DNA of 64,000 nt. Origin: Eublepharis macularius. Lineage: Eukaryota > Chordata > Lepidosauria > Squamata > Eublepharidae. The stretch's first letter is position 1. Each line of letters opens with the position of its first letter. Below the pieces are notes generated by a model. The model saw nothing but the letters and a program-made list of their open reading frames with translations. It had not been told where the DNA came from and searched no databases. The stretch spans positions 141,865,464 through 141,929,463 of the forward strand of contig NC_072796.1 in NCBI RefSeq assembly GCF_028583425.1, in the 5' to 3' direction. The position numbers were made by a program, and so were the translations under genes. This document shows positions 23,626 to 35,559 of the stretch, in pieces.

Positions 23626-24277
23626 AGAATTGTGACGACTGGTTGCAACAGCCATAGATAGCACTGCTTGATTTTTTTTTAGAATTGGTTTTTATGGTGC
23701 CTGCACTTCATGCGGTTTGTGGCATTTACAAAAAGATTTGATATTGAAAACTAATGTTGGGAGGGGGTGATGTAATTCCGATCGCTTTTGTCCTCCCCTC
23801 TCCCCTCCTCTTCCCTGCTAATACTCCCAAATGTTTATAAAATTGAAAATTTCTCAAATGAACCTTGTAGCCCCTCTGCTGGATCTCTTTGGAGGGCTTT
23901 CCTGTCGTTTCATTCCTCCCACTCCCCATCTCCCTCAAGTGCTTTGCTGCCCTTACGGAAAGTGCCTCACCAAAGTTAATGCAGAGGGGAGGCTCGCACC
24001 GGGGGGGATTCCTGATTCGTTGCTGAGATAGTCCCTTATTCTCTACCTTATGACTTGTGAAGACTGGGCCACAGCCACTCAGCGAACTTCAAGCCCAAGC
24101 AGAGATTTGAACTCAAATCTCCAAGTTCTGCACTGGACTTCAGTAACTCTTTTCCATGTGACACCCCCCCCTCCCGATCTCTTTCCTAAAGCCACCTCAT
24201 CTGTCATGGTGGGTACACGGGAAGTACGTGCCAGCCTGGACTTGTCTCAGTGGCACTGCATTCCGTGCCTCCGCGGA

Positions 24278-24375
24278 ATGCATGTGACGAAGAGAGCTGT
24301 GGTTCTCGAAAGCTTATGCTTCAATCAAGTTGGTTAGTTTTAAAGGTGCTACTGGACTCTTTACTATTCTGGAAC
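24278..24375 (+). repeat. PLE-type repeat, single arm
   Basis: Only the ribozyme-strand arm is present: GTGACGAAGAGAGCTGTGG, TTCTCGAAAGCTTATGCTTC, then AAGTTGGTTAG...CTACTGGACTCTTTACTATTC. The first core base is G instead of C, so the hammerhead-like core is broken. Confidence 0.85.
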
Positions 24376-24631
24376 TTAGCATTGCTTCACCCTGAACAGT
24401 TTGGCCCGGGTACCCATGGAGCTCTGGGTGGGGGGCAAAGCCTGCATTGGGCTTATGGGGAGCGGGCTGGAATTGGCACGTGACCTCCAGGGCTCAGGCA
24501 GGGCAGTGGGAGCAGCAAATCGAGGAGTTAGTAGTTCAAGAGAAGGGGCTTTTAGGACACTGAAAAGGGATTGGAGGGAGGTAATGGGGGGGATTTCTGA
24601 GTACTCCCCACAGTGTGAAAATTGACCATTT

Positions 24632-24634
<3 letters not shown>

Positions 24635-24690
<56 letters not shown>
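24635..24690 (+). repeat. (TC)28 microsatellite forming a polypyrimidine tract
   Basis: 28 uninterrupted TC units run into CCCCAG at 24690-24695. There is no AG between a candidate branch point (TTGAC, A at 24625) and the acceptor AG, so the repeat serves as the polypyrimidine tract of the exon at 24696. Confidence 0.9.
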
Positions 24691-24692
<2 letters not shown>

Positions 24693-24695
24693 CAG

Positions 24696-24985
24696 GGAAA
24701 CCCTTGCAGATCAAGCCCCGGCTGTGACCCATTCGCTTGGCCATCCAGCCTCCCCAGCCACCAAGCCTCTGGGCAAATATCTCAGGAACTTGAAGAAGCC
24801 AGACTTGCTGGGCAACTACCTCAGGGAGCCTCGATGAGGCAGACGGTTGATGGGTGACGGCCTCGTGTCATTTATCCCCCCCTTGCAGACAAGGGGAGCC
24901 AAGTCCCTCCTGGCCTCTCGCAGCTCCAGCGGGGGGCGTTGTGGTCTTAGCCCCTCGCCCCCAAATAAAGGAGCATTTTAGAAAC
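24696..24985 (+). CDS. ZC3H3: 3'-terminal exon, probable ZC3H3
   Basis: An acceptor AG (24694-24695) behind a TC polypyrimidine tract opens an exon whose phase-1 reading gives (G)KPLQIKPRL and a TGA at 24725-24727. The 3' UTR follows, with AATAAA at 24964-24969 and expected cleavage near 24985. From memory, vertebrate ZC3H3 ends in a very similar KPRL peptide, and in human ZC3H3 lies upstream of MAFA on the same strand, as here. ZC3H3 is a nuclear CCCH zinc-finger protein tied to mRNA 3' processing and export; none of its zinc fingers lies in this exon. The preceding exon was not found, so the last intron may span all of 1-24.7 kb. Assignment rests on ten residues plus synteny. Only 24696-24727 is coding. 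Confidence 0.6.
24964..24969 (+). terminator. Poly(A) signal AATAAA
   Basis: Canonical hexamer 237 bases after the stop of the terminal exon, followed by 'ggagcattttagaaacctca', a suitable cleavage region. Confidence 0.7.
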
Positions 24986-24989
24986 CTCA

Positions 24990-27900
24990 GGCTTTCACCA
25001 GCTCCCCAGTGTCAGGGCTCCGTTCCGGACCCTCTGCCCCCTGTTCTGCGGCTGTTGCAGTCCCACTGGCCTCTCCTGGGGCCAGCAGGGGGTCCTGGCA
25101 TTGGATTAGGAGCTGGAGTGCGTTGAAGTCCGGCAGGACACACCTGTGGGGCCCTTGCAGAGAAACCCTGACCAAAGTGCTGGTTGGTCTCTGGGTCCTG
25201 GGCAAGCCCAAAGAGTTGCACCTCGCGGTATCACAAGGCACTGGGTGGGATCCTGGGTGGGACCCAGCAAGTATTCCCCCTTGAAGCTTGTGAAATGCAG
25301 CCAGCCTCGGTTTAGTGGTACCGGGTTGTTACAGCTGCACTTGGGATGCTGGGGGGTGGGGGGTGGGGCTATGTTTCTGTGGACAGAACTGCGGTTTCAG
25401 TTGATGGGGTGGATCTTATACCTGATTTCTGCCCTGAGAGATTTAAAATTTCTGAGAATTATGGTTTGGAACTGAAATCTCTGCTTCTTCCCACTTGGTT
25501 ATTGTGTTTGGGCTCCAAAATGATTTGTAAAGTAGTTCAAAAACAGATGCAAAAGAAACTGTGATTTTGTAGAGACAGATTGCAAAGCTGGCCTAAGTCC
25601 TCGCTGGGAGAAGGGCGCATCTGCTTTTTTCCCGGTTCCTGGTTTTTTACTTAACAAGCCATCGGGGGGGGGGGAGTCACGGGGCTGGGCATAGACTGTA
25701 GGGGAGACGTCGTGCTGGGAGGTCTCCTCAAGGGAAGGGGCTGGCCAAGGTGCCCTCTCCTGCCAAGCGTTCTAAGTGTTGTTGTTGTTTAGTTAGTTAG
25801 CACCCTGAGTGTGCCCAGCACGTTACCCAGGACCAGAAGATAAGTCTTTGCCCCAAGTAGCCTCCAGTCTAGCGGAGACAAGAAAGGGAGGTGGGGGATG
25901 TAAAACAGGTGGCAGGTGTGCTTCACTGGAGCTACCTGTGCTCAGGTTTCATTTTCGTCGGTGGGGGAGAAGTGTTTACGGAGTTTGGTTTGGGGGTTAT
26001 GGAAATTAAAATAAGGGCAGGAGGCTGAGGAGGCAGAGAGGAAGGGCTTTTTTTCGTCATAAAGGGAAAAGGAACAGCGACTGGATTGCACTGAGAAGTG
26101 GAGTTCTCTCCCGCCTTTCCCAAACAGGACAAGACAGAAAGTTGAGCGTTGGCTTTTCAGGCTGTTGGTAGGAACACTTCTGTCTCCCACTCGGGGTGAG
26201 TCTCCCCCCATCAGCCCAGGCTTTTGTGTTGCTGCCCTTGGGAGGCAGAATGGTGGCGTTCTTCTCGTCCAAGAACAGGTCTGACTGAGGGCATCCCACG
26301 CTCCCACCCGTATCTCGCAGTAGGTCAGCATCTCGTGGTGAGTGCAGGGAACGGGTGCTGGGTCCTGCATGAGACCCCGCCTGCCCTACAGGCCGCGCCA
26401 GGGCTGGTTCATGGCATTTTGTTGCCCCAGACCCCTCTGGGTTTGCGCTGTCACCAGCCGGGTTCAGACTTGGCACAGGCTAGGCAGAAGGGGATGCCGG
26501 TCCCGTCCTGTGCTGGGTGGAAGTGAGCCGAGGCTCTGCCAGGCATTGGTGCCACCCTGGCTTATTGTACCCCCCCCCCCCAAAAGGCTGGCCCAAGAGC
26601 CGATCCTGTGTGCGGCAGGTGGCACAGTGAGGGCCTCTGCTGGGAAAAGCAAGCAGCGCCTTGAAATGGCCATCCGAGTGGATTCTTTGGGTTGGCCGAT
26701 GTTCTCTGAAAGGGGAATACATTGAGAGCCTGACGAGACATTGCCAACTGCACAGATTTGCCGCAGGGACTGGCAGCTATTCTGGAGCTATTAGTTCCTG
26801 ATGGCAACTTGTGAGCACCTGATTCAGATCAGGACAACTGCACAGGGGGAGGAGAAATCCCTGCCTTCTCCCTCGTGCTGCTTTTGGGGGAAACAACCTG
26901 GGGGGATCATTATTTGCTCTGTTGGGAGCCAACACAGCCAAGCGTTTAGTGCACATGGCTCCCAACGGAGCAAGCGACGTTCCCCCCTGTGCCCCTGGGA
27001 TGCTTCTGCCCCCGAAAGCAGCACATGAGAGTAGGCCGGAATTCCTCCTCCTCCTCCGGTGTAGCTGGCCTGATCCTAACTGGGTCATGCTGTGCATTTA
27101 CCCACAAGCGGTTACTCAGGAGCTAGCAGCTACAGAATAGCTTGTGAACTCGCACGGTTTGCAGTGTCTAGTTAGGCTCTGCCAGTCTTCCCCACAAGGG
27201 GGCAGTCTGGAGATGGGACCCCCCCCCCGCCCAGCCTTTTGGCCTCTGCACTCCATGTGAGGCAGACTCCATAGGGTGGCACAAGCTCTTCCTTACCTCT
27301 GCAGGAGGCTCCGTTCCCATGCGCCCCCGCCCCCGCCCCCAATGTGGTGTGGCTTCTGCTGCGTTGCACTCTAGGCTCCCGTCTGCAGTAGAAATGGCTG
27401 CAACCAGGCACTCGATAGCCTTGCTCGATGTGAGGAAGGTCCCTGCTGAGCTGTAGACCACAAGGGCCTCATGGCAAAAGGCGCGTGTGACTCGGGCTTC
27501 TGAGTCTGTGCCCAGCCACAGCTTTGTGCCCACTACTCACCCACCCCCACCCGCCCCCGGCGCCTCTTTTGACTGCCTGAACCGGAAAGAACCGTGCCAG
27601 TCCCCAGCAGGACACGGTGGCCTCCCAAGCCGTCTCCTGGCCTCTTTGCAGCAAGCAAGACCCTCCCCTCCCCCCCCTCGCTGGCAGGGGAATCAGCCCA
27701 GCTCACCCCCCCAGAGCAACAAGCTAATAAAAGATTGATTGGGAGGAGAACTGCAATCTGCCACAGTCGGCACTTCCTCCCCAACTTCTCTCTCTTCCAG
27801 GGGGATGGAGGCAGCGGCGAGGGGGCCGTTAGCAAACACCCATTTGATTGGGCTGCGTTTATTTCCCCCTCTCCGTTTCTTTATCTCCGTGATTTAACGT

Positions 27901-28800
27901 CCTGTCTGCAACCGTTCCCGCTAGAGCCCAGGAGTGCTGGCCAGGCAGCTCTGCGAGGGGAGACAAGGGCAGGTGCAAACTTTCTGCGCTCTCTCCAACT
28001 CTCCTTTGTGTGGAGGAATAATGAATGAGGCAAAGCAGGTAAGGAGTGGCCCAGGCCCTACACAGCGCTCTGGCCGAACATTGGGGGCTTTGGCAGGCAG
28101 GACACTCCAGGCTTATCCCTAAGCGCACGTGCACGCCTGAGCTGCCTCTCTGGTCAGACCCTAACTCCATCTAGCTCAGGACTGTCGCGGCAGCAGCCCT
28201 CCTGGGTGTCAGGCAGAGAAAGGCCTTTTCCAGCCTTGGATAAGATGCGAACCTGGGCCCTTGGGCGTGCAAAGAATGGGCTCTGCACCAGAGCCACAGC
28301 CCCTTCCTGCAGAGATGCCTCCGTGAAGCCCAGCGGTGGCAGATGCTTTCCAAAGTCCAAGGCCCCAAACCTTCCCTCCCTCCACTCCCCAGTGCTGGGA
28401 GTTCCTGACAGATGATGGCAGTCCTCTGCCCAACACCCCATCTGGCCCCCAAGTGGTCTCCACTGCAGGACGGGTGGGCAGGGCGCCTACAGCTCAATGG
28501 TCGAGCATCTGCTTAGCAGCACCAAAGTTCAGGGAAGACCCCTGTGCCTGAGATTGGTAATACAGGCGATGGCAGGCCCCTTCCCCTAGGGCAGGGGGGA
28601 GAGGCCATGTCCCAGTTCTGCTGAGCAAGAACCCTGACATGCCCCTTCGAGAGCGGGAGAGATCCAAAGAGAATGCCACTGCTCAAGGTCCTCAGGCAGG
28701 CCAGAGGTTAGAAAGGCGGCCCTTGGAGACCCAGCGTTGTCCTTCGAGGGTGTTCTGGTGGGCTCTGTATTCCCAGTGCTGGTTCAAAGAATCCACTCCA
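24990..28800. other. Intergenic, no gene
   Basis: GC-moderate intergenic sequence with many short chance frames but no exon or promoter signature I trust. A degraded tRNA-SINE head (GCTCAATGGTCGAGCATCTG) lies at 28491-28512. Poly-G/C runs lie at about 25664, 26569 and 27221. Confidence 0.35.
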
Positions 28801-28809
28801 AAGGGGGCA

Positions 28810-29040
28810 TAGATCCAGAGGAGTTAGCCGTGTTAATCTGTAGTTGCAAAATAGTCAAAAGGTTCCTGTAGCACCTTTAAGACTAGCCCACTTTATTGTA
28901 GCATATGCTTTCAAGAACCACAGCTCTCTTCATCAGATGCATAGACGGAGAGAGCTGTGGTTCTCGAAAGCTTATGCTACAATAGAGTTGGTTAGTCTTA
29001 AAGGTGCTGCAGGAACCCTTTGACTATTTTGCAGCTACAA
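28810..29040. repeat. PLE-type foldback repeat, complete
   Basis: The leader 'gatccagaggagttagccgt' plus 'tctgtagttgcaaaatag' is followed by both arms meeting at the TGCATAGACGG centre (28938-28948), ending 'tttgactattttgcagctac'. The left arm (minus) has an intact hammerhead-like core; the right arm has lost CTGATGA. Confidence 0.92.
28899..28936 (-). ncRNA. Hammerhead-ribozyme-like core
   Basis: Minus strand: CTGATGA, stem II GAGAGC/GTTCTT with a TGTG loop, GAAA, GC-ATAT-GC, TA. The loop of stem III is ATAT instead of TTAT; all core bases are present. No local stem I. Confidence 0.42.
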
Positions 29041-29044
29041 AGGG

Positions 29045-30435
29045 GGAGGAGGCTGATGGCAGTTGCCTGCGTAATGCCGAAAGCACTTGGCCACATCCCC
29101 TGGGGAGGACGAGCAGCAAACTGGGCTTTTTGGCGTGGAATCACAAAGCTGTCCGTTTTTCAGCCCCACCACCACCACTGCTCACATTCCCTTAATATGG
29201 AGGTATTGGACGTAGCCCAAGAAGACTCGTCTCTGCAGACTCGCCTCCATTGGACTCTGGTGCTGGAGGCAGTACCTGGCTGGACGAGACAGAATCCACG
29301 TGCTGGGCTGTGAACACTGCATGCCGGGCAGGGCCCTCCTCCTTCCTCGGCCGTGCCGCATCCACCGGCACATGGCAATCCGGGAGGCTTTGGCATTCTT
29401 TTCAAGGGGGCTGGTATTGGCAGCCATCCCAGGCTAGCCTTTAATTGCTGGGGCGGACTGGCTGGCTGGAACCCACTCAGATTCTTCTAGTGGAGGTCTT
29501 CTCTGTTAAGGAGGGCTAATTCGTAACATCGTGCAAGAGCTGCACCAATGTGCCTGGCTCCGTGAACTGGCTTCAGTTCAGCCTCCACCCCCCCCATCTC
29601 TATGCACTTGTAGGAGCCAAGCCTCAGGAGCAGCGGAATCCCCTGGACTGTAGCGCTGTGCAGTATGGATGGGAGGCTTGCAAATTTGGACTTCCCTTGC
29701 TCTGGATCAAAGACTCTGAAAAGGGGGAAACTTTGGTAGAGGCCGGTTCAGTAGAAAACCTTCTCTGTGATATGCTGGTTTTCCACTTGGAGGGGGTGTG
29801 CATGTCTGTTAGCACGGTGATAATTGACAGAATGTGATAGTTTGAAATGAGGGTGGACCCACAAGGATTCCTGGGGGAGAAGAAATCCCGTTTTTTCAGC
29901 TGGTCCTCACTCCCTGCCCCTTGCTTCCAGTCACCCAATCTTCCCCCAGGTGCTCAGCAGGCCGGCTCACTCTCTTCTTTCTCTTCCTTTGCCACCCCGT
30001 CCCTGCAGGCCCAGGACGTGTCCCCTGCCCCCCCCCTTATCCCCTCCCTTCTCTGCAGTGCTGCTTTTAGGGCCTCAGTTTGGGGTTTCTTTGGCGCCCC
30101 AAACGTTTTTTCTCCCCTCTGCAGTGTCTTGCTCGTGCACAGACGTCACTTACAAGCTGGAGTGTTTTTTAAGCACACGTTTTTATTACAAATGATGATA
30201 AAGCCATGTCAAGTGTGTGCACAGGAGAAGTACGTGCACAAAAGAATTCCCTGGTCCCTTCAGCCACTAACTGTGGGAGAACTCCACTAAGAGGTTTGGC
30301 TAAACTGGTAGCCCAGCGCTTGCCGGACTCAACCCCTTCAACCTCGTTTGCTGGGTATTTTAAGTCATTTTCTTGGGATCGTTTTCAGGGGGCTGTGAGC
30401 TTTGCTTACCCACAAAACCCACCAGGCTTTGCTCA
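29045..30435. other. Intergenic, no gene
   Basis: No supported gene or classified repeat. Confidence 0.3.
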
Positions 30436-30436
30436 C

Positions 30437-30580
30437 GTGCAGTGTCGCGGTTTCAGTGTCAGATTAAGGGAGGAGAAACACAAGTTCAAATCCTCACTCA
30501 GCCAGAAAGCTTGTTGGCTGACCTTGGCCCCGTTGCTCTCTCTCAGTCTGTCCTTCCTCATGAGGAAGTTATGAGAAGAA
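30437..30580 (+). repeat. tRNA-derived SINE relic
   Basis: A B-box-like AAGTTCAAATCC at about 30482 is followed by 'gctgaccttggccccgttgc ... ctcagtctgtccttcctcatgagg', the diverged body of the SINE family at 51777. Confidence 0.6.
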
Positions 30581-33500
30581 CCAAGGACCCAGCAGCACCC
30601 GGGGATTCCTGGAGTTAGACTGGGGCCAAGGCAGTTCAGACGGACATGAGAGGCAGAGATCCCTTGGCGGGGTTGGGTCTCCCTGCTGGGTCGCTTCAAG
30701 CTTCTGTCCTCTTAGCTGCCGAAATGCAACTTGGGGGGTAAGAAAGCCCCTCCCTCCATTTGCATCCTCAGTTTAAAGCCTGTAGCCAGAAATTGTGAGA
30801 GTGATAAGCTGAAGAGCACATTGTCGGGGTAGGGAACAGTGTAAATGATGCAAAGCTGCACAACTTTTGAAATGCAGATATGCTTGGTTCTTTTTACAGA
30901 ATAATTTTAATAAAACGATGTAACCCTAGCCTTAGTTCTAGGCAGCCCCAAACCAGCCAGTCGTCCTTTGGACGGATTGTGGTTTCTTTGCCTATGCAGC
31001 TGAAGGGAGTGTGGCTGGCAGGAGCTTGCTGGGGAGTGACTCCTGCGTGGGGTGCAGGGGTATCAGGGCTGTTAGAGGATGGCTGGAAATTTACAGGGAA
31101 AGCCAAGGGACCAGCCCTCCCACCCTGCGCTGCTCATTTCCAGGTAAAATTCCTCCTGGGTTGAGTTGGGAGCGAGGGAGGGGGGGCATTGCTGTGTGAA
31201 GGGCAGCAGGAAAACTTGCACCGACTCTCTTGCCGGTCATTTCTTTTCCGAAAGGACACATGTCAGCAGCAAAAGAAGGGCTTCTCATTCGGCCCTGCTT
31301 GCCTGATCCGTGAGCCCCTCTGGCAGAGGCAGCAGTTTCTGAAGGGGAACGGGCCTGTTGCGCCACAGCTCGGGAAACGAGAGAGAGAGGCCCGGAGCTG
31401 GCTGTGGAAAACAGCCTTCCAGCAGCAACGGCTCCTCGCTTACGGCCCGGGCTGTTCCTGGCCCCTTCTCCAAGGGTGTGGGTTACGCCGCAGGGTGTCC
31501 TTCCAGGAGAGACCCGAGGGATTGCCTTTCCTTGGAGCCCATAATATCATCTCTTGGGTTGGGTACAAGGTCGGGCAGTCAGTGCAACTGGAGCTGCAAT
31601 GTAGCCAGTGTGGCAGCCTCGCACTGACAGCACGTACTCGGATTGCCTCCCTAGGATTGAGCAGAGGAGGGTGGGCTGTGTGTTCTAATGGCTAGAGCAT
31701 GGGGGGGGCAAGACGGCAAGTCGTAGTTTTCCGTAGCAGCACTGAGAGAGGTTTTCATGTGGGGAGGCTCTGGTTTTGCTCCATGATGAGGAAAAGGAAC
31801 TCTGCACGTGATCAGATGTACTGTTAATACGTTACATGTTCCAAGGGTTTTAGCTGCGGCATGGAAAGCAGGTTCTTGGGCTGAGCCCTGCCTCCTTTTA
31901 GGCCCTAAGAGGTCTTTTGAGTTTCCACAGGTGACTTCCCGGCTGCCTACATTTGCTGTTTTTTACTCAAAGGTACTTTAAAAAATGAAGCCAAAGTTCC
32001 AGACCCAATGCAAAGGGAGGGTCAGTCTTCTATGGTCAAATTCTAGTATATGCACATTTCAAAAGAAGCTAGCTGGTAGAAGACCAAAATAAGCAGAAAG
32101 GAGCAATTCAAATGTGCAGAATGTCAGGAAAGGGGTGCAACACCAACCTCCAAATCACAAAATAAGAGAGAGTTGAACTTTATAGGGTGCTAGAAACAAC
32201 ACCAGCTCATTTGCAGAATTGCCCCAGATATGCCTTTTTTGATAGGAGTATTTTCTGAATGTTGCAACGAGACTTAAGACCGCCAAAGATGGCCGACATT
32301 CCCACGGCGGAGGAACAAGCACTGGAGCCCAGCCTCAAACCAAGTGCCACTTTTTCTGGCACCCGGTGGAGGTTCTGTGCCTCCAAGAGTCTCCAGTTCG
32401 CAGCTGCCTGTTCACTTGACAACTGTGTGTGCAAATGAACCAAACTGAATTGTCACAGATGAGTTGTTTCACGTTGCATTGTGCCCTGATCCGGTGCTTC
32501 TCCACAAAGTCAGTTTGGACATTCTGCAGCTCATAAGGACAGGAAAGTGAGGACTGCGGGATGGAAATCGAGGGATTTTCCATGCATGTGTGAATGAGCC
32601 ATTCAAAGGCAGGACCGTGTGTTAACCAGCAAATTAGACTGCCATACTCCTCTCAATTCCAGGGATTGCTTATAACTGCCATTGTGTTGTGTTTGGACGC
32701 AGTCTGCGCTGCTGCAAGGCTTTGGACGTGGAGTCTGTTGCCTTGGACTGCGCAGAAGCCATAGCTAGGGACGGATTCGGAGCTGCTCCTTGCCTTTTGG
32801 ACCCTGGGGCCCTTTGCAAAGGGGTGTGATCATGAGGGGGTGTAAATACTTACGGCACCATCCTCCAGGAAGCCCTCCTTTTGCAAGTCCTGTTGTAACA
32901 CATGGGGGTTGTGTATCGCGCCCACATTTATATATCAAATGAACCTATTTTAAATACAGGTAGCTGTCGCTTCTCTTGATAAACTGGGCGAAAACCCTTT
33001 GTTCACTGATGCTTTCCAAATGTTTTATCAAAGACCAATAAAGCGAGTTTGTGCTCAGCCCAAATATCTCTGCTGTGAGCCTTTTGATGTGTGTGCCTGT
33101 GTATTCCTTTTTACTGTTGTGGCCTCTGTGTACATTTTTCTTTAGCGCACTCAGGCTGCCACACAGGAAAAGCGAGGGGGACAGTCTAGTTCTCACGACT
33201 GAGCTGGATCTCCAGACAGCTTTGAGCTAAAACTAGGAAGCTCAAAAAATCGTGATCTCCTTCTCAATGAAACGTGGGGCTCTTGGTCGCCGTTGAGCAT
33301 CAGCCCTCTCCAGCACCAAGAAGCCGGCTCCAGCCACAGCTGCCACTCCAGAGGTGGCTCAGTTCTCTGCTGTGTCCTCCCCTGACCCTCTCGGAGCCAT
33401 CTCCCGTTAAGGAGGCAGAAAGGAGGCTCTGTTCCTCCCCTTAGAGGACCCGGGGGGGTGGTTTGGGGGGGGAGGGAGTAGGAGGCTGGAGCATTCCCAT

Positions 33501-33860
33501 TTGACTCTCCCAAGTGCGTCGGAAGAGGAGCCTGGAGCAGCCCTGACTTTGCCTCTAGCAAGACCTCACATGTTGGTTTGTCTTAGCCGGCTCCACTGCA
33601 CCTTTGCTTTGGTGCTGGTGCTCTTGCATTGGCCGCTGCTCCTCTCTTCCCATCCCAAGCCCCATCCTAGCTCCAATTCCTTGCCCCCTTCAGCACCAGA
33701 TCTTGATTTCCGTTCCAGAGCAGCCTCACTTTCCTGGCACGGCCATCAGCTGCCCTGGCACGTTTCCTTGGTCTGCTGGTTCGGGCCATTCCTCCAGCTG
33801 ACGACGTGCTCATTCCATCCTCCCCAGGAAAGGAAAGCCCTTTCAGCAGACAGCTGCAGC
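30581..33860. other. Intergenic, no gene
   Basis: No supported gene. 32930-33180 is unique-looking with an AATAAA at about 33037, but I see no exon leading to it. Confidence 0.3.
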
Positions 33861-33864
33861 CCAG

Positions 33865-34170
33865 GGGGTGTCGTGCCTACAGCATCAGGCTAGAACCTGG
33901 GAGACCCGAGTTCAGATTCCTTCTTGCCGTGAAGCGCGCTTGGGGACCTTGGGCCAGTCACACTCCTTCGGCCTCCCAGCTCCTACCCTGCCTCAAATGC
34001 TGTTCGTCTTATAGGTGTTACTGGACTCTTGCTCTTTTCGACTGCTAGAGACTAACACAGCTACCTATCTTGATCTACCTCACAAGGAGGTTGTGAGGAT
34101 AAAACAGAGGAGAGCTGCCTCACCTCTGTGGAGGAAAGGCGGGCTAAAAACAAACTGAAAAATAAAAATG
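33865..34170 (+). repeat. tRNA-derived SINE split by PLE-type insertion
   Basis: The SINE head and body (GAACCTGGGAGACCCGAGTTCAGATTCC, then 'accttgggccagtcacactc') run to about 34002. The end segment of a PLE-type repeat follows (GGTGTTACTGGACTCTTGCTC, 'gactaacacagctacctatc', to about 34074), and the SINE resumes at 'tacctcacaaggaggttgtg' to its A-rich end. Confidence 0.75.
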
Positions 34171-34199
34171 CCTTGTTGTAACATGTCTTCTTGTTCCGG

Positions 34200-35100
34200 T
34201 TGCACTGTCAAATGCACAGCACCAACATGAAATGTCCCCCCTGGATCGGGGGCAACAGCAGCCGCAATTGTGAGCATCCGAAAATTCATGGGGTAGCAGT
34301 GGCAACGGGATGGAAGCAGCAGAGGCCTGGGGCTAGTGTGGCCGTGGACCATTTCATTAGCTGAAATATCACAAAAGAGTAAGATTTTGAGTTCAGCAAA
34401 CCTCCCCTCTGGTTAAAAAGAAATCTTAGAAGGTGCAGTGTGTGCATTGGCCATTTCTCCAGACTTGGCCAAAGAATCCAGGTCAATACCAAGGGATTTG
34501 GTTTTAGCCGTTATGGAAAGTGACCATTTCGAGATACGGGTATCTGCAGAAAGGAGAGCGATAAGACTGTTGAGGGGAGAACTGAAATGAAGGTGAAGCC
34601 AGTACTTAATAACAGCAATCCACGCCCGAGTTTCAATAAGGTGAAGACCCAATTCAGCGCAGAGTATAGTATGCTGCAGAATTGGGGAGGCCAAAGACCT
34701 TGCGAAGAAAGAGAGCGTGAATACGCTCCACCTCGTGGTTAAAATGCACATCTGTGGGCATTTGTTGTTTGTTCCCACTTGCAGGGTGGTATCTGCAGAA
34801 GGCTCTGCTCCGATGCGCGGAGCTGCAATGGCGGAGCATAGTGACAGAGGTGGTCCTGTAGATACGAGGGACAAAGGCCAGGAAAGGCTTTGTATATGGC
34901 AGCCAAACCCTCGAATTGTGCCCAGTAACTGATGGGTAGCCGATGCAGTGTCTGCAGAACGGGAGTTATAACAGATATGCACCCCCAGCTCCTGATTGTA
35001 ATCTTTTGATTCTTAGCAACATTATTGTTGGATTGGGCTTTGAACCTCCAAACGTGCTCACCAGGGGTGGTTGATGTTGGAATCATAGGTGTGTGCCCTC
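34200..35100 (-). repeat. Degenerate LINE relics
   Basis: On the minus strand, 35000-34750 decodes to a degraded L2-group tail (LHRLPISYWAQFEGLAAIYK, then PSYLQDHLCHYAPPLQLR). 34650-34400 decodes to another LINE-like C-terminal segment (ELGLHLIETRAWIAVIKYWL). Frames are broken and no catalytic motif is left. Confidence 0.55.
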
Positions 35101-35535
35101 CTTATAAACTGCAGATGGGAAGGGAATAAGAGGGATTAAAAGCCAGGCTGCAACAATCAAGCGATGAAATTATTCAACTCATTGAATGCAATAGCTCCAG
35201 CACTGCCCTGTGCTTTGCTTTTTTCCTCTGGAATCATAATTTGTCGGCAACTGTCAGGAAACGGATGCCTTCTGCTGATTGGTCACTTTGGAGAGAAAGC
35301 AAGATGCGGAATGGGCTCATCTTTGCAAGAGGTGTCCCAACGCACACAACTGGGTGATTCCTGGGGTGTTTTTGTGCAGATCTTTCAGTCCACCTTCCAC
35401 CTCAACCCACCTGGCCTCTCTTTAGAAGCAGCTGTTGCTTATGAGTTCTCTTGAGAATAAGAGTGGGGGCGGGGGAGGTTCCTTGTGTCACAACTGTGTG
35501 GCCTTCGTGCACTCCAATTGTGTCCACACAATAAA
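35101..35535. other. Unique-looking stretch, candidate conserved element
   Basis: 35160-35300 contains AT-rich non-repetitive words (GAAATTATTCAACTCATTG, GGAATCATAATTTGTCGG) and a CCAAT-type box on the minus strand (GATTGGTCA, 35277). No gene. Conservation untested. Confidence 0.22.
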
Positions 35536-35559
35536 TCTGCACCAGACTGACTAGTTTCT

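Noticed and set aside
24696..24837. Alternative frame ending KKPDLLGNYLREPR as the true exon reading
   Set aside because: Longer, but it resembles nothing I know, whereas the KPRL-stop frame fits the remembered ZC3H3 C-terminus and gene order.
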